Source: Phytoseiulus persimilis (lineage: Eukaryota > Arthropoda > Arachnida > Mesostigmata > Phytoseiidae). Taken from it: a DNA stretch of 64,000 nt. Location: NCBI GenBank assembly GCA_037576195.1, contig JAQZDE010000012.1, forward strand, positions 1 to 64,000. The letters run 5' to 3'. Shown here one piece after another: positions 30,004 through 42,000 of this stretch. A model generated the notes under the pieces. It did no database searches. It was given only the letters and a program-made list of their open reading frames with translations, and was not told where the DNA came from. The position numbers and the translations under genes are program-made. The number at the start of each line of letters is the position of its first letter. Position 1 is the first letter of the stretch.

Positions 30004-31997
30004 AGTCTGTTGGCGCCGGACAGGAAGGGGGACAAACCGACAGACGAAGGAGAGGACGTCCAGATCCAACGCCAACTCTTTCCCAATACTACCACGTGTC
30101 CCGCGTCTTGTTCGCCCGCATGAACTTCGACGACCTCCCGAAACCCCGTGTTTTCCACCTCGATATCGATCAGGGAGCAGGACACGATGGTTTAGGTCTT
30201 GTTTCTGGATCGCGCGCTTGCGTCAGTCGAATGGGGGAGATCGTGATTGATCAGAAGGAAGGCTAACTCGAAATACCCAGGATCGAAAAAAGCTGTAGAT
30301 AGGTTCTGGGTCGACGTCTGAGTTCGTCTGCAACATCCTGAAAACTCTCCGACCAGAATTCGCTTCGAAGAACTTGCAGTTCAATGATCAAAAACCGATA
30401 CGGTCTTCCACGGTGACACAGCACTCTGAACGCTCTCTATGTCTCCCTCAGCCAGCTCTGTGTCCAACGCGGGACTTGACAACCCGAGAGCGGCGGAAAA
30501 ACTCAGGGTTGGTAGTATTACATTCTACCGCTTGCTTCGCGTGAAAGCTCAGAGTAGCTGCTGTGTTGTCCTTTGTGAAGTGAGCTGCGAACCGGTCATG
30601 ATTTTCCTTCTTCATCTAGAGGGGGCGATGTGCACAGCAGTTCCTCAAAAACTTCTTCGGGTCTTCGATGGCCTCAAGCTTCCAGCTCTCCGCTTTCGCT
30701 GAGCACTACTTGAGGTTTCCTGGCGCGCCGTTCTAATTCGGGCAGGTGGTGCGAAATTTCCAACCGAGACTCTGAGATATGCAGCACGAGATCGATAGCT
30801 CCCCACTATTCGAGAAGAAACCCGGTTGTTGGATCAGGAACCTTATGTTCGGGCAGCTATGCTTCGTGATTCGGATGGCCTCGAGATTTCATTTTTCTCT
30901 AGTCGTCAATTTGTCTCCATTTTGTCCAATATAAATTCAGGTCTTAAGACCTTGAGACTTGATAGAAAGTCACAGCACAACGTCTGAAACGCCAATCGTA
31001 TCCAATTTATCCTATCGAATCCCGCAATCGGGCCAATTTTCGGGGTACAAATGAAAGATTGGATAACCTGGAAGAGGAATGAGGGGCGCTCTTGGAGTAT
31101 CTTATATGGGCGTCCACTTCCCTGCACAATTGATTATACTTCGTCCCTCGGCAACCGAGAAAAACTGTCATTCGTGCTGATTTCCGAGCTTTCCTCGGGG
31201 GTGCACATGTTGGTGTTGGACTTGATCTGAAACTGCTCGAGTGAATGACAAAATTGGATGAGGGCTTTCCAGTAGATTTGTGACCCTTTGAAACAAATTG
31301 GAGCGTCCTCGGTTCATCACGAGCGAAGTTTGAGGGCAAACCGGAGCCTCAGATTTCGTCACATAAATGAAGAAGTACTAGCAGACAGCACCAAAGTCAC
31401 AGGGGACGACGTTTTCACGTCATAACCCCACCTAACCTTCCTTCATCCCCTTGAATCAGGACTTGGCTCTCCAAGCCCCGTTCACTCGCGCGCGTGAAAA
31501 GCTCCATTCCTTAGGCTATTCCATCCATGCGGAATTACTCCAGACTTGGATGGACTCCTCAAGTTCGGAGGAAATTCAGCTGAAAGGGGAGTGGAATCCG
31601 CTTCAGCTCAACTGGGATTTTCGCCTTGGTGGGGAAAAACGTCGTCCTGTCGACCTGCCTCACCATTGAATGGAAAACGGAAAGTCATTCTTCGGGTGAC
31701 ACAGGCAAATCAAAAACATTGACGTGTTACGAGGAAGCTGTATACTAGGTTGGAGTGATACGAGGTTGTAGATTCTGAAAATGCAAACCGTTCCTCCGGG
31801 TTCGCTCTGTATTTCCTGATACACTAATGTTTCGGATTTCCGTATTCTCATGATTGATTCGTCTTCTCTCAGCTCCAATGTGAGTTGGATCCACGAAAAT
31901 TCGGGTGCATCTAGACCAATGACAGGACTATTCCTGGTTACGAATTTTGTGCCATGACTTTTTTTTTTGGTGATGAATTCGCAGCCTCAATCACTGA

Positions 31998-32052
31998 GCT
32001 AGAGGAGATCGAATCTCTCGCTCAGGTACTGTGTCTTCCAATCTCCTCTAGC
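31998..32052. repeat. Short inverted repeat (stem-loop)
   Basis: GCTAGAGGAGAT at 31998-32009 is the perfect reverse complement of 32041-32052, and three more outer bases pair after one mismatch, giving a 15/16 stem around a 31-base loop. It could be the remnant of a small transposon or a structured RNA; nothing else supports either. Confidence 0.5.
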
Positions 32053-33799
32053 CCAGAGACAGTGGCTCCGAATCACACGGAATTCATAACCGGGAATAAA
32101 CTCGTCATTGTTCAACGTTGTCCCCAATTCTGGTGGCTCTAGCTCACCCTGGCGCTGAGATGAAAGATAAAACAGTCAAGAATAATGAAAGTCCGAAAAA
32201 TCAATGCAACAGAAAAACCTGAGCGAACTCAGAAAAACGATCGATAGATTCGGAATATAAGACCTCAAGCTGGGTAACAGCTCCCTTGTTACGTTCTGAC
32301 TATCGGGCTGCGTTATTGAAGATAGACGAAGAAGCCTAATCAACCAAGTTGCTCACCGCAACGAGCTCCGCGATATCGCTGCGATGTTTTCTGTTGCTGT
32401 TCCCGACACAGTGGTACTGGATGAGAGAGAATGGTTCGGGGATGATTACCCTTCGAAAGGCTAAACGTGCTGGAAGATTCAGGTCGTAAGAATCGTTCGT
32501 CTATCTCCAACCATTCCAGGAGAAACTCGTCGAGTTTTTGAAAGACTTTGACGCCACAAATGAGTACGAAATTCTGAGGACGAAAATCCGACATTAACTT
32601 CACAAGTAGGTCGCCGATTCTTATTGTAAGGAGGGAAAGCGGTGAACGAAATTGAGTCGCGTAATAAGCTCGGAAAAGATGGTCATATCCTCCCGTCTCG
32701 CATATACAGTAACAAGGAGGAAAATGTAAAGACAACGAAATAATCTGTCGGAGATCATCGTTGTGAACTATTTCATACAGAGATTTGTCGTCGAGGAGCA
32801 CCGCCTTCGTCCCCCCTGGCGCTCGGCTTAGACAGCATGGACCCTACCTTCCGGTACATCACATTTCGGCCCTGACAGGCGGCGCTCTTCCGAGAAGGGT
32901 CCCGTGCATGATTTCTCTGATCTTATAGAAGAGTCGGTGGAGAAGAACGGACCGGTCTCACTTCGGACGCAGCCTCCTATGCAGGAGCGCGAATCACACC
33001 GGTGATCTGGAGGAAACATTCTCATTACCCGGGAAATGCGAACGGTGCGACGGTGCTTGATTGAACAAAACTCGACCAAGTCCTGGTGAAAAACGGAAAT
33101 CGATCATGTTCTCCGGCTCTTCTCATGTACAGAAGAGTACCATGTCTTGAACGACCGTGCAGTAATGCACACTGGTACTCCCTCGATCTTGAGATGAACG
33201 GTCACATTCCAGCGAATCTGTCGATCGATTCACCTTTATAAGCAGAAGGCACTTACCTAACTATCCTTGCTATCATACCCTGCCTTTCCAGTGAGATCCT
33301 CAGCCAGCTACTGTTGCGATTCGGCACGCGGGAAAAATCGAGTTCTATCAGACTGTCTCTGAACGAATCGGAGGAACAGCGCCGGGCTGAAGCAATCGCT
33401 CCCTCTACTCCGCTCCCAGCCATTTGCCAGTGCTCTATCTAGAACAAACATCGTTTTTGTTTCTTTTTGTGAACAGAACGTGAGTAGACAACTCGGGCGA
33501 CGTCATCAACGACGCGAAACTGATGATCCTCTTGAATGCCTACGATTGCTCCCGTTGCCGGTCGCTTTACGACGGCACCGTGCGATGATATGCCACGTTG
33601 CGCGACTGCAGGCGCGAGTCCGCCTGGTCCTGGGTGGCCCCAGGACAATTTGACGGCGGATTGTTCTCTCGTTACCTGATCTAAATTAACAGCAGCAGCC
33701 ACCACCGCCGCGGCGACGGCCGCCGGCGACGGTCCGACGACTTCGACTGAGTTACGACGAGTTAAAATCCACTCGATCAATTCGAACAACAGCGGTCCA

Positions 33800-33869
33800 A
33801 TGACCATTAGGAGCAAATTGTTTGCATTTGGAGCCGTTGTCTGTATCGCCAGCTCGTCCGTGCCATGCC
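33800..33869 (+). CDS. Possible signal-peptide exon, unidentified product
   Basis: An ATG at 33800 opens 23 codons with a basic start (R4, K6) and a hydrophobic core (LFAFGAVVCIA), followed by a good donor GTAAGG at 33870 after one base of the next codon. A TATAAG motif lies at 33237-33242 and the 100 bp before the ATG are GCC/GAC-rich. No following exon could be assigned; chance is quite possible. Confidence 0.15.
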
Positions 33870-35687
33870 GTAAGGCTTTTCAAACGTTCGTCCGTTCGTC
33901 GATGGGTGGGGATCAGAGGTCAACGATGAAGACGGCGACCGACTGGGATGTTTCTCCTCCCGAGCACCAGAGCCTCGGGTGCTCGGGACTTGCTACACGT
34001 TCCATTGTTTACGAATGTAGTGACGCAGCTGTCTCTCCATTCGCCCGAGTATAACTTGAGTCTTTGCGGTCATGGGGGCATCTCCAGCCTGATGACGCGC
34101 GATTCGAACTCATGTGAGAGCAGTTCCCAAGATATAACAATCAGAGCGCAGGTCGTCCAACCCACTGGTGACGATTCAGGAAAGCTTCCTGTGGGAAGGT
34201 CGCCCTCCTATCGAGTTCCGGGCGATGTGTCCCTGCTGCAAACCGGAGGGCGCTGTAAGAGGCTTTTGTTAAATAATGAGTCCGGCAACCCTCGAGTGCG
34301 TTATCTAGACGGAATTTGAATGTACTCTGGATCTTCTCGTTGAGGCACTTCACGCGCAATGGAACCTCGTTGCGAAGAAGACTGCTCGCATGAGAAGTCC
34401 TGGTGTTCCGTGAACTACGAGTGCTTCGTGAAAGAGTCCGTCTCGTTTTGAACATCATCTCACGTCCGAGAACTCCTTCTGGCACCAATCTGAGGCGATA
34501 GAAAGCTCGTCAGAAGCGCCTGTTGATGATGGGGGATTTTGCAATCCAAGTGGATCATTTTGGGAACCTTCCGAAAGTCTTGACCTCGAGGATCCGTAAA
34601 TCCTCATTGTTCTCTGCCTTCATGGTCGATGGTCCCAAAAGGAGTGTTCAGCGAGGCTTCCTCCGGGTAACGCGATCATTTCGCAGGGGTGCCGCCCGTA
34701 TTCCATGAGACTTGAATCAGCTCTATTCCTTATCCTGTCAGCGAATCGCTGCCGCGGTCGGTTCCGATCCGACGGTTCATTTTTTTAGAACTTGTTTCGG
34801 TTCTCGAGCCTCTGGATTCAGAATCTGGACTAGGGTGTGGGGCAAAATTCGATGCTGGCTCTTGGGGTTCCGCTAGGAGAAAGCGCACCGACAGGGCGTC
34901 CACGAGGAAAAGAGCTCGGGAGCCACTGGTCTCATCCAGTGCTCCAAAGCTCCTCACCATCCTGGCTCTCTTACCTCCGGCGCTCGAGTAACGCTCTCAC
35001 GCCCTGTTCTACGTCATCTTCCTGAAACTCCTCCAAGATTCTGGTTGATGGGGAACCATGGTTGTAAAATGCATGTTCGTTAACACTGCATCCGAAAACC
35101 GCGACCCTGCAAAATCCGACTCCCAATACTCCAACCCGCCTTGGTCTGCTTTCGTCATATGCATGGCCACATGATCCTACAGAGTTGCGCGCAGTTGCAC
35201 AGCCTCACTCTTCCCTAACTCACCCGAAGTTCGATCGACGATATTTAGCAAGTTTCTCAAACCATGCTTCGGGCAAGTTTTCATGTTCATCTCATGAATG
35301 TGTTGAAAGCGATTAAGTTTGTCGCTGACAGCACCTACAGATTGCAAGATGTAATGGACTCTTTGACCACCACCAGGCTTCCCGCCAGGCTTGCCGGACC
35401 CCTGTGACAAGGGAACTCGAACGACATTCAGTCAGGGGTCCCTACTTGCAGAAGTGTGATTCGAGGAGCCTCCTTTGAGTGAATTGGGTTATCCAAAATT
35501 CCTCGGACCCGATCCAAAACTCGTCCAGCCAGGTCGGAGCGTCGGAAGGGATTCGACCACCAGTAATGGGTGGTGACCACGATTCTGTAGCTAGAGACAT
35601 ACGCGCGTCTCAGCATTCGGATTGCTTGCGAGGCAGCGAGGTATTTGCTGAGGTCATTTCATCCGTTCGGCCTACGCAGCGTTGGTC

Positions 35688-36014
35688 ATGAACTGGCGGC
35701 CGCTATTGAAACAACCAATGTCTGTCCAACTGGCTGGCTGGCTGGCAGTCTTGCTCGTTTGGAACTGCTTCGACGGCGCACCTGCCGCGCGTCATCGTTT
35801 CCGCTGCGGCCGCCATCACCGTGACAGCCGGTGCTCCGAAGACCGTACTTGCGTTCCAGGGGAGGAGTTTGCTTTAACAGATAATGTTATGCCGCATGGC
35901 TCCACCACGGAAATTCCCAACGGCGCCTTGCATCTATCCATCCCTGAGAAGAATGTTCTGGAAAATTTCGTAGTTCCCGAGGACGCGCAGCAGACGAACT
36001 TTTTCAGGCCTTAA
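35688..36014 (+). CDS. Possible small secreted cysteine-containing protein
   Basis: The frame from ATG 35688 to the stop at 36012-36014 encodes 108 residues. A second ATG at 35718 begins a strong signal-peptide-like core (LAGWLAVLLVW) with a plausible small-residue cleavage area (GAPA), followed by a basic segment with three cysteines (RCGRHH, SRCSED, RTCVPG). The first part uses GC-ending codons unlike its surroundings. The C-terminal half has no cysteines and may be non-coding. I do not recognise a hormone or toxin family, and it could be a chance frame. Confidence 0.25.
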   Translation: MNWRPLLKQPMSVQLAGWLAVLLVWNCFDGAPAARHRFRCGRHHRDSRCSEDRTCVPGEEFALTDNVMPHGSTTEIPNGALHLSIPEKNVLENFVVPEDAQQTNFFRP

Positions 36015-39000
36015 GTACCCGGCAAGAAACGCATCACTCGGCTGTCTTAGATCGGCAAGCCAGGACACTCTTCCAACGGCAGATCGGAGACCTGGATGAA
36101 GCTGTCGCTGTGGAGTGGTGGCAAGAAATTCGGCTCGAGATACTGTACACTAGGGACTCTCAATTTATTTACAGATCCTGGAATTCCAGAGGAACCCTCG
36201 ATACTATGGCACATAATCCACTTCGTCGTTTCCTCAGGTCAGCGTCCGTTTGCTTTGAGCTCCATCCGAGCGCTATACCGGAGCCTGAGCCTGAATCAGC
36301 CCTACGCTAAAGGACGAGCCTATCAGCTGTTCACAGATGGCAGCTGTGATTTCACCGACAGTGCCAGTCTTGCCACTGATCCGCGAACATTTGGAGATCT
36401 ACCGAACAGGAGGAGGCTGAGCTTTCGGGTGTCGAGGATTGGGACGGCAGCATGTTCTCTTGAAGACTTATCCGTTCCATCGGATGCGGTGTCGGGTGCT
36501 GATACTGCATACTATGCGAGAATTGATTGGCCTGATTGTCCGCGTAGGCGATGCCGTGGTCATCGTGCAGGAGACGTTCGAGCGTACTAGAAGAACAAAT
36601 CGTTGTCGGAGGATATTCTTCGTAGGTCTCTTCCCGTACTTTCTCAAAACCATAGAAGAAGCAGCGCACTCAGTTCAAGACAGTGCGCGAACCAAAGTCT
36701 CGAAATCGAGCAAGCTTTCAGAGGGAGGTTTGGCGATTTCGAGTATCTTTGAAGTTTTCAACGATCTCCAGAGCCCTCGACGAAGGTTCCATATGCCTCC
36801 CCCGCGTCAATCAACCAAGACATTCGAGGAGCACATTTTCGTGTGGGCGTTACAAGTGGAACTTACCGGATGTAGTCGACTGCACTCCTGAGCGTAATCA
36901 CTTTGGAGAGTTTCTTGGTGTTCGCTAGCGAAGGTATGTGATTCCTCAGCAAAGCGAACCCTTGATTCACTTGTTTGACACGGTTCCGTTCCCTTTCGTT
37001 ACGTCTGTTGGGAGGTGCCATTGAGACTCCAGCCGAAACCTGTTGTCACATTCACCAATCGAGGACCAACGGACTCGGACAGATTGACACGAGCGCAACA
37101 GAATCAATCGGTTTGTTGATATGTTCTTCCGTCGGCAAAGACGTTCTGTGTGTCGAGTACGTCCGAAGACCGTGCTATGACTGGACGAAGGTCTAGTGGA
37201 TGGCTGCGAAGATGTACGATCGCAGTTTCCCTCATCCTCTTCCGTCGTGATACGAAAGACCGCCTCCGTAGTGCACGACTACCCCTTAACCACCAAAGCA
37301 GATTTATCGAATGAGGGTCTTGGGAGCCAGGATCAGTTCATTGAAGACACCGCCCGCACTAACTCTCACTGATATCCGGGTTATTTGAAAGTTGGAATCC
37401 CCCGAAAATGTTCCTATGTCGACGGAAGTTCTCGGACTTCTGTCTTTTCTTTCAGGAGGCCGTTTCTATTAAGGTTACAACTCCCGGTTCTCATGAGCAA
37501 AATCATGCTTGGAACGAGGAAGGTCCCCCCAGGAAGAGAGGCTGAAATTCATCGCATAATGACTCCAAAAACATTCCAGACATGGCGGCAGGTCATGAAC
37601 AGGTGTATATTTGGTAATAACCGGATCTTCGTCGGGAATCTTCCCTTGTTGTGGTAGCGTGTTGTAGACGCTTCGGTGATGTATCTGAATTATTAGTGAG
37701 GGTGTGTTCAGAGCCGTGAGAGGTTGTTTCTCTTGACTGAGGCTTCTTCTGACTACTTCAGTGGCTGCTTTGCCACTCCTCAAGCGTGAGCCCGAACATC
37801 ACAACATGGACTACTGCAAACTACTGGATCCGTCATTTTGTAGTTTGCAGAACTGCGATGTATATTCTTGAACTCCTACCATACGTCAGGAAGTCTGTGA
37901 GTTTCAGATGGAATCAGAAAGGCGAAACGCAGGAGCAGATAGCCAGTCTATCACCGTATTTCGCTGCAGAAGATTTCTGGACGATGGGCGGAGCTTTCGC
38001 GGGGACTAATTTTATGTAGTTCCGTGCACCATCTAGCTTCTTGGATTAAATCGCTGTACTTGTGAGTTTCGTGGTCTTTCCAGCCTCCGCGAACGTAGTT
38101 CTTGTCTAGTGGGGTGTGAGTGAGCGCGGCACTTGACTGTCGGCCTAAAACCAACCGGGACTCACTGCTGAGGGGATCTGTAACAGCGGAACACGCCCCC
38201 GGTATTTCGCACATAGTGATGCTTGCCGACGGGAACCGATAGCATTGAAACTGTTCACGGAACTTCCAGCGTCTGGGCTGGAATTCTCAATAATAGCTCG
38301 CCTCACACCGCCTATAGGATATAGGAAAACTTTGACACTTCGCTCGGAGCGACCTGCTCAGATTGTATGCCGATAATCTAAGAAGGTCTCCCAAGTATGA
38401 AAGATCAGTTCCCACTACAATCAATGAACTCATCGAACCTCTCAGCATATCAATTGTCCCATAGACTGGCTCTTCAAACGGAGAGAGAAAACACACTACG
38501 GATTCGCCAAGGTACCATGTTCACTGTGGCACAACTCCCTCTCGAAGAGGAGGATCTGGATTTTGTTTTTGAACTCCAACGGAACATACTCGAAGATTTC
38601 CCGGGACTTTCCTCGGGTCTGCTGTCAACGCAGCATTGAAGATTCATGCGCAGCTCTGGTCCGGTAGCCCCCGTGGGGATTTTCTCAGCCTGCGGCGCGA
38701 AGATCGGCTACTGCAATGGCGTCGGTTGTTTCCCGCGAGACCTGCTCCAATGATTTCGCGGAAGCATAGCAACCACGGAGACCGCTCTCGGAGTTGTCGC
38801 GCGAGGGATCGAACATTTCAGACGAGCTTCACCTGCCGGCTCGACTCCGGAAAAATTAGGCGATGCTAATCTGCACTTGCCGAGCAGGCCGCAATCAACA
38901 CTCGACCATCTCGTAGGCACGAGACGAAAACACTGGTTCTACGCAACAGTGCACCCCGGTCGATGTGACCATGCCGTCGGGCTGAGTGCGAACACGCCGT

Positions 39001-42000
39001 GTGGCGGGATGAATCGCTTGTCCGCAACGAAATCCCTTGATCGTCCGAGCTTATTGAACTATGGGACCTGAGAATAGGATCCGATTCTGAAAGCTGGGTC
39101 ACAGACCTCTGACCGTTAGTCGCGTTTATCCTATGATTCTAGGTCAAGTTCTCGGGTTTCTTCGAGAATTCGATGATTCGCCGCGGGTCATATCCTAGAA
39201 GCAGTTCCAGGCACTCAAACGCTACCCAGGGCAGGTCCCTGACCACGCGTCATAAAAATTCTCTGCCAGCTTCGATTGCCATGTTGTCGACCGTGACTCG
39301 CGACGGAGTGTGGCCTCTGAGAAAGATGGACGATGGAATTCGCTAGCCTCTGTCCTTCCACACCCGCCCCATTGCCACCTCCGACTTCATAATAAATCAG
39401 GTCCATCAGAGTCAATGGAGCGTCCTTCTTCGGAACTCGGTTTCGCGAGGCTTCTCAGGTTCAATCGAATCATTTTCTAATCATCCAGGCGATGAGTAAC
39501 AGCATCAGGTTGAGAAGATTGGTCTGAGTTCGGGTCGGGTTTCCCAACCTTCTGTGCCGGGATCTTGGGATGACAAACAACACATTGATCCAACGAAATT
39601 GTGGACTCAGCGCTGCGATCAATGTTGGTGACGCGTCAGACCTTCTCTGCGGAGAATCTTCGGTTCCGCATCGCATTGAATGAAGATGGTCGGGTCTCTC
39701 TTTGTGTGATCCGTTCAGGAGGAGTGCAATGTGGGCCCGTCTCACCTCGCTCCTACCGTCGATGAAGCGCGTAAGCTCACTCCATGGCGGGGTGAATTCT
39801 TGGGGATCCGAGCAAGAGAACTCTCGCCCGACCGGAAATCACGCGCGACGAATCGTCTCGAAATCGCGCGCTTCATATAACCCCCATTACGGTACTCGAT
39901 GTACAATGAAGTACGCTGCGATCGAATGTTCGTTTGCGCTCAGATATGGCCGCTCGGATGTGAGTTCCGCTCGAGGCGCTCGACATCATTCCCGAGTCAT
40001 GTCCCGATGATTCGAAGTATCCGTGACCTTCTATCGATGTCTCTCGGTAGCCCCGAATCGTGGAGAGTCGACCGTAATTTATGGCTCATTTCGTCAGGTT
40101 TGCAACAGTGTACTGTTGGAAGGGGATGTAGACATTACGGCGCAGGACAATCCGGTCCGGACTTCTCGGACCCAAGACGTTTCGGCTCCAAGACTCCCCG
40201 GCCCTAGATGTACCAGAGATTTTCGAACAAGAACCGAATTCCGCAATCACTCATCCGTAGCTCACAGGTTACATTCGGGATCACGAATGTGGGAACGTGT
40301 CCGATTCGGGCCAGGCCGTCCTGCGCCATCCACGCTTGCTACGCTCACATGAAATTGAGAAAACATGAAGAACAGCCATGTGTTCATGAGGACCATGCAC
40401 AGATGAGCGCCACCATTCGGTGCCGAAAAGTCTTGAAGCCGAAATGTCATGTACCGGTCGAAAGGATAACGATCTTAACGGCTTCCTTCAAGTCGAGTTA
40501 ATTGCGGAAGGCATCCAGGGATCCGCTTCGAGTTCATGTGAGAGGAGACGACAAATAGGACTTCATTGCTAGCTATCCGGCTCGGATTGATCATGCTTGA
40601 GTTTCCAGCAAGAGAAGACTCGAGTTCCAGGTACAGTAACATGATTTTCCCGGATTAGAAGTCCGTTACCCGATTAGAGATGCCGAGGGGAATGAATCTG
40701 AACATCTGATCGCAATTATCGTTGGCCTGCCCCAGCTCCAGGGTGCAATGAGAGTGTCGCGGAAGTCGGTTCAAGACTCTCGGAGACTTTCGGACTTACC
40801 TGAACCCATGAAGTTCTTTTGAGTTCGTATTCCAGTAGGGGTTGGCGGAGTTGAAGCAACCATCCTCTTACGTGTCGCTTGGCAAGTACGGGCTTGCTGA
40901 CGTCGACATTGAAACATCCCTAAACGTTGAGCTCACGGATCCTGCGAATCCGTGACACAATCTCATTGAGGAAACGAGCTCAAAGTATGATCTTTCACTC
41001 GGCATATTTTCTTCGCTTCCCTGCATGAATACCTGTATTTGAGTCAGAGAAAGACAATGAGTCGTTCCCGTTCGACAGAAATCGACGGTAACCGAATTTG
41101 TCCGACTGTGATACCTTCGTTAGTCGTGAGAGGAGCTGGGAACTCGAAACTGGCAACATTGGCCAGGCCTTCAAATGGCTGTTTCCGAGCCCGTCGGGAT
41201 TGGGTTCATAATTCTGACCTCATTGCTCATTCGAATGACTCAATCTTTTTGTGCGAATCCGCTACGAGACGGTTGTCCTTATGCCGCCCATGCCTGAACC
41301 GAGACCTGAGCGGGTCTCCTTCAGCGTCCATGGGAGCAATCCTTAGATCGAAGAACGCAAGAATAGAAGTGTCCAATTAAGATCGCTCGGGAAGCGATAA
41401 AATCTGTTTTCGAGCTGCCGCTCGAGTCGCTAACAAGAGAGTAAGAAGAAGCTTTTTTGAGCGAACCTCATTGGAGCTTCCTCGGGCGGATTGAGATGTA
41501 GACGGAACAATCGAAGGCGGCGAAAGCCACGAATTTCATACAATAACATCGGCACAGCGACAGCCTCAGTATTTAATCAAGGGATTCGATAAGAAAAAAT
41601 TCTCGTTCAGAACTATCCACTCCATGAGGCTTTGTGCGCTATTTAATCGAGAAACGTCACAGAATACAGCGTAACGCGCGAACACAAAAGTTTACATCAG
41701 TTACGGTGGCCTTCGAAAGATAGATGGCGGATTGTTCATGTCAGGTTCACTCAACAGCTCTTTGAAAACATGAAGCCAAGTCACCCAGCAGACATTCACA
41801 GTGAATTTATTATATTTGGATTCGCTAAATTCAGTTGAAGTGTTGGTCTGGCTGTGCTGGCCGTAAAAAAAAGTGCCCCCGTAATTGCTTAATTGAAGCA
41901 GTCGAACTTTTTACGTCTAGCGAGTTTGCTGCGAAAAAGTGATCCGTCAATGAACGGCTCCGAGGCAAGCGGGTATGTGTATCGTCCATCAAAACAAACT

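Noticed and set aside
36336-36420. LFTDGSC sequence reminiscent of an RNase H or retroelement motif in a 164-codon frame
   Set aside because: Only the TDGS box fits; downstream conserved Glu/Asp blocks are absent and no reverse transcriptase lies nearby, so chance is more likely.
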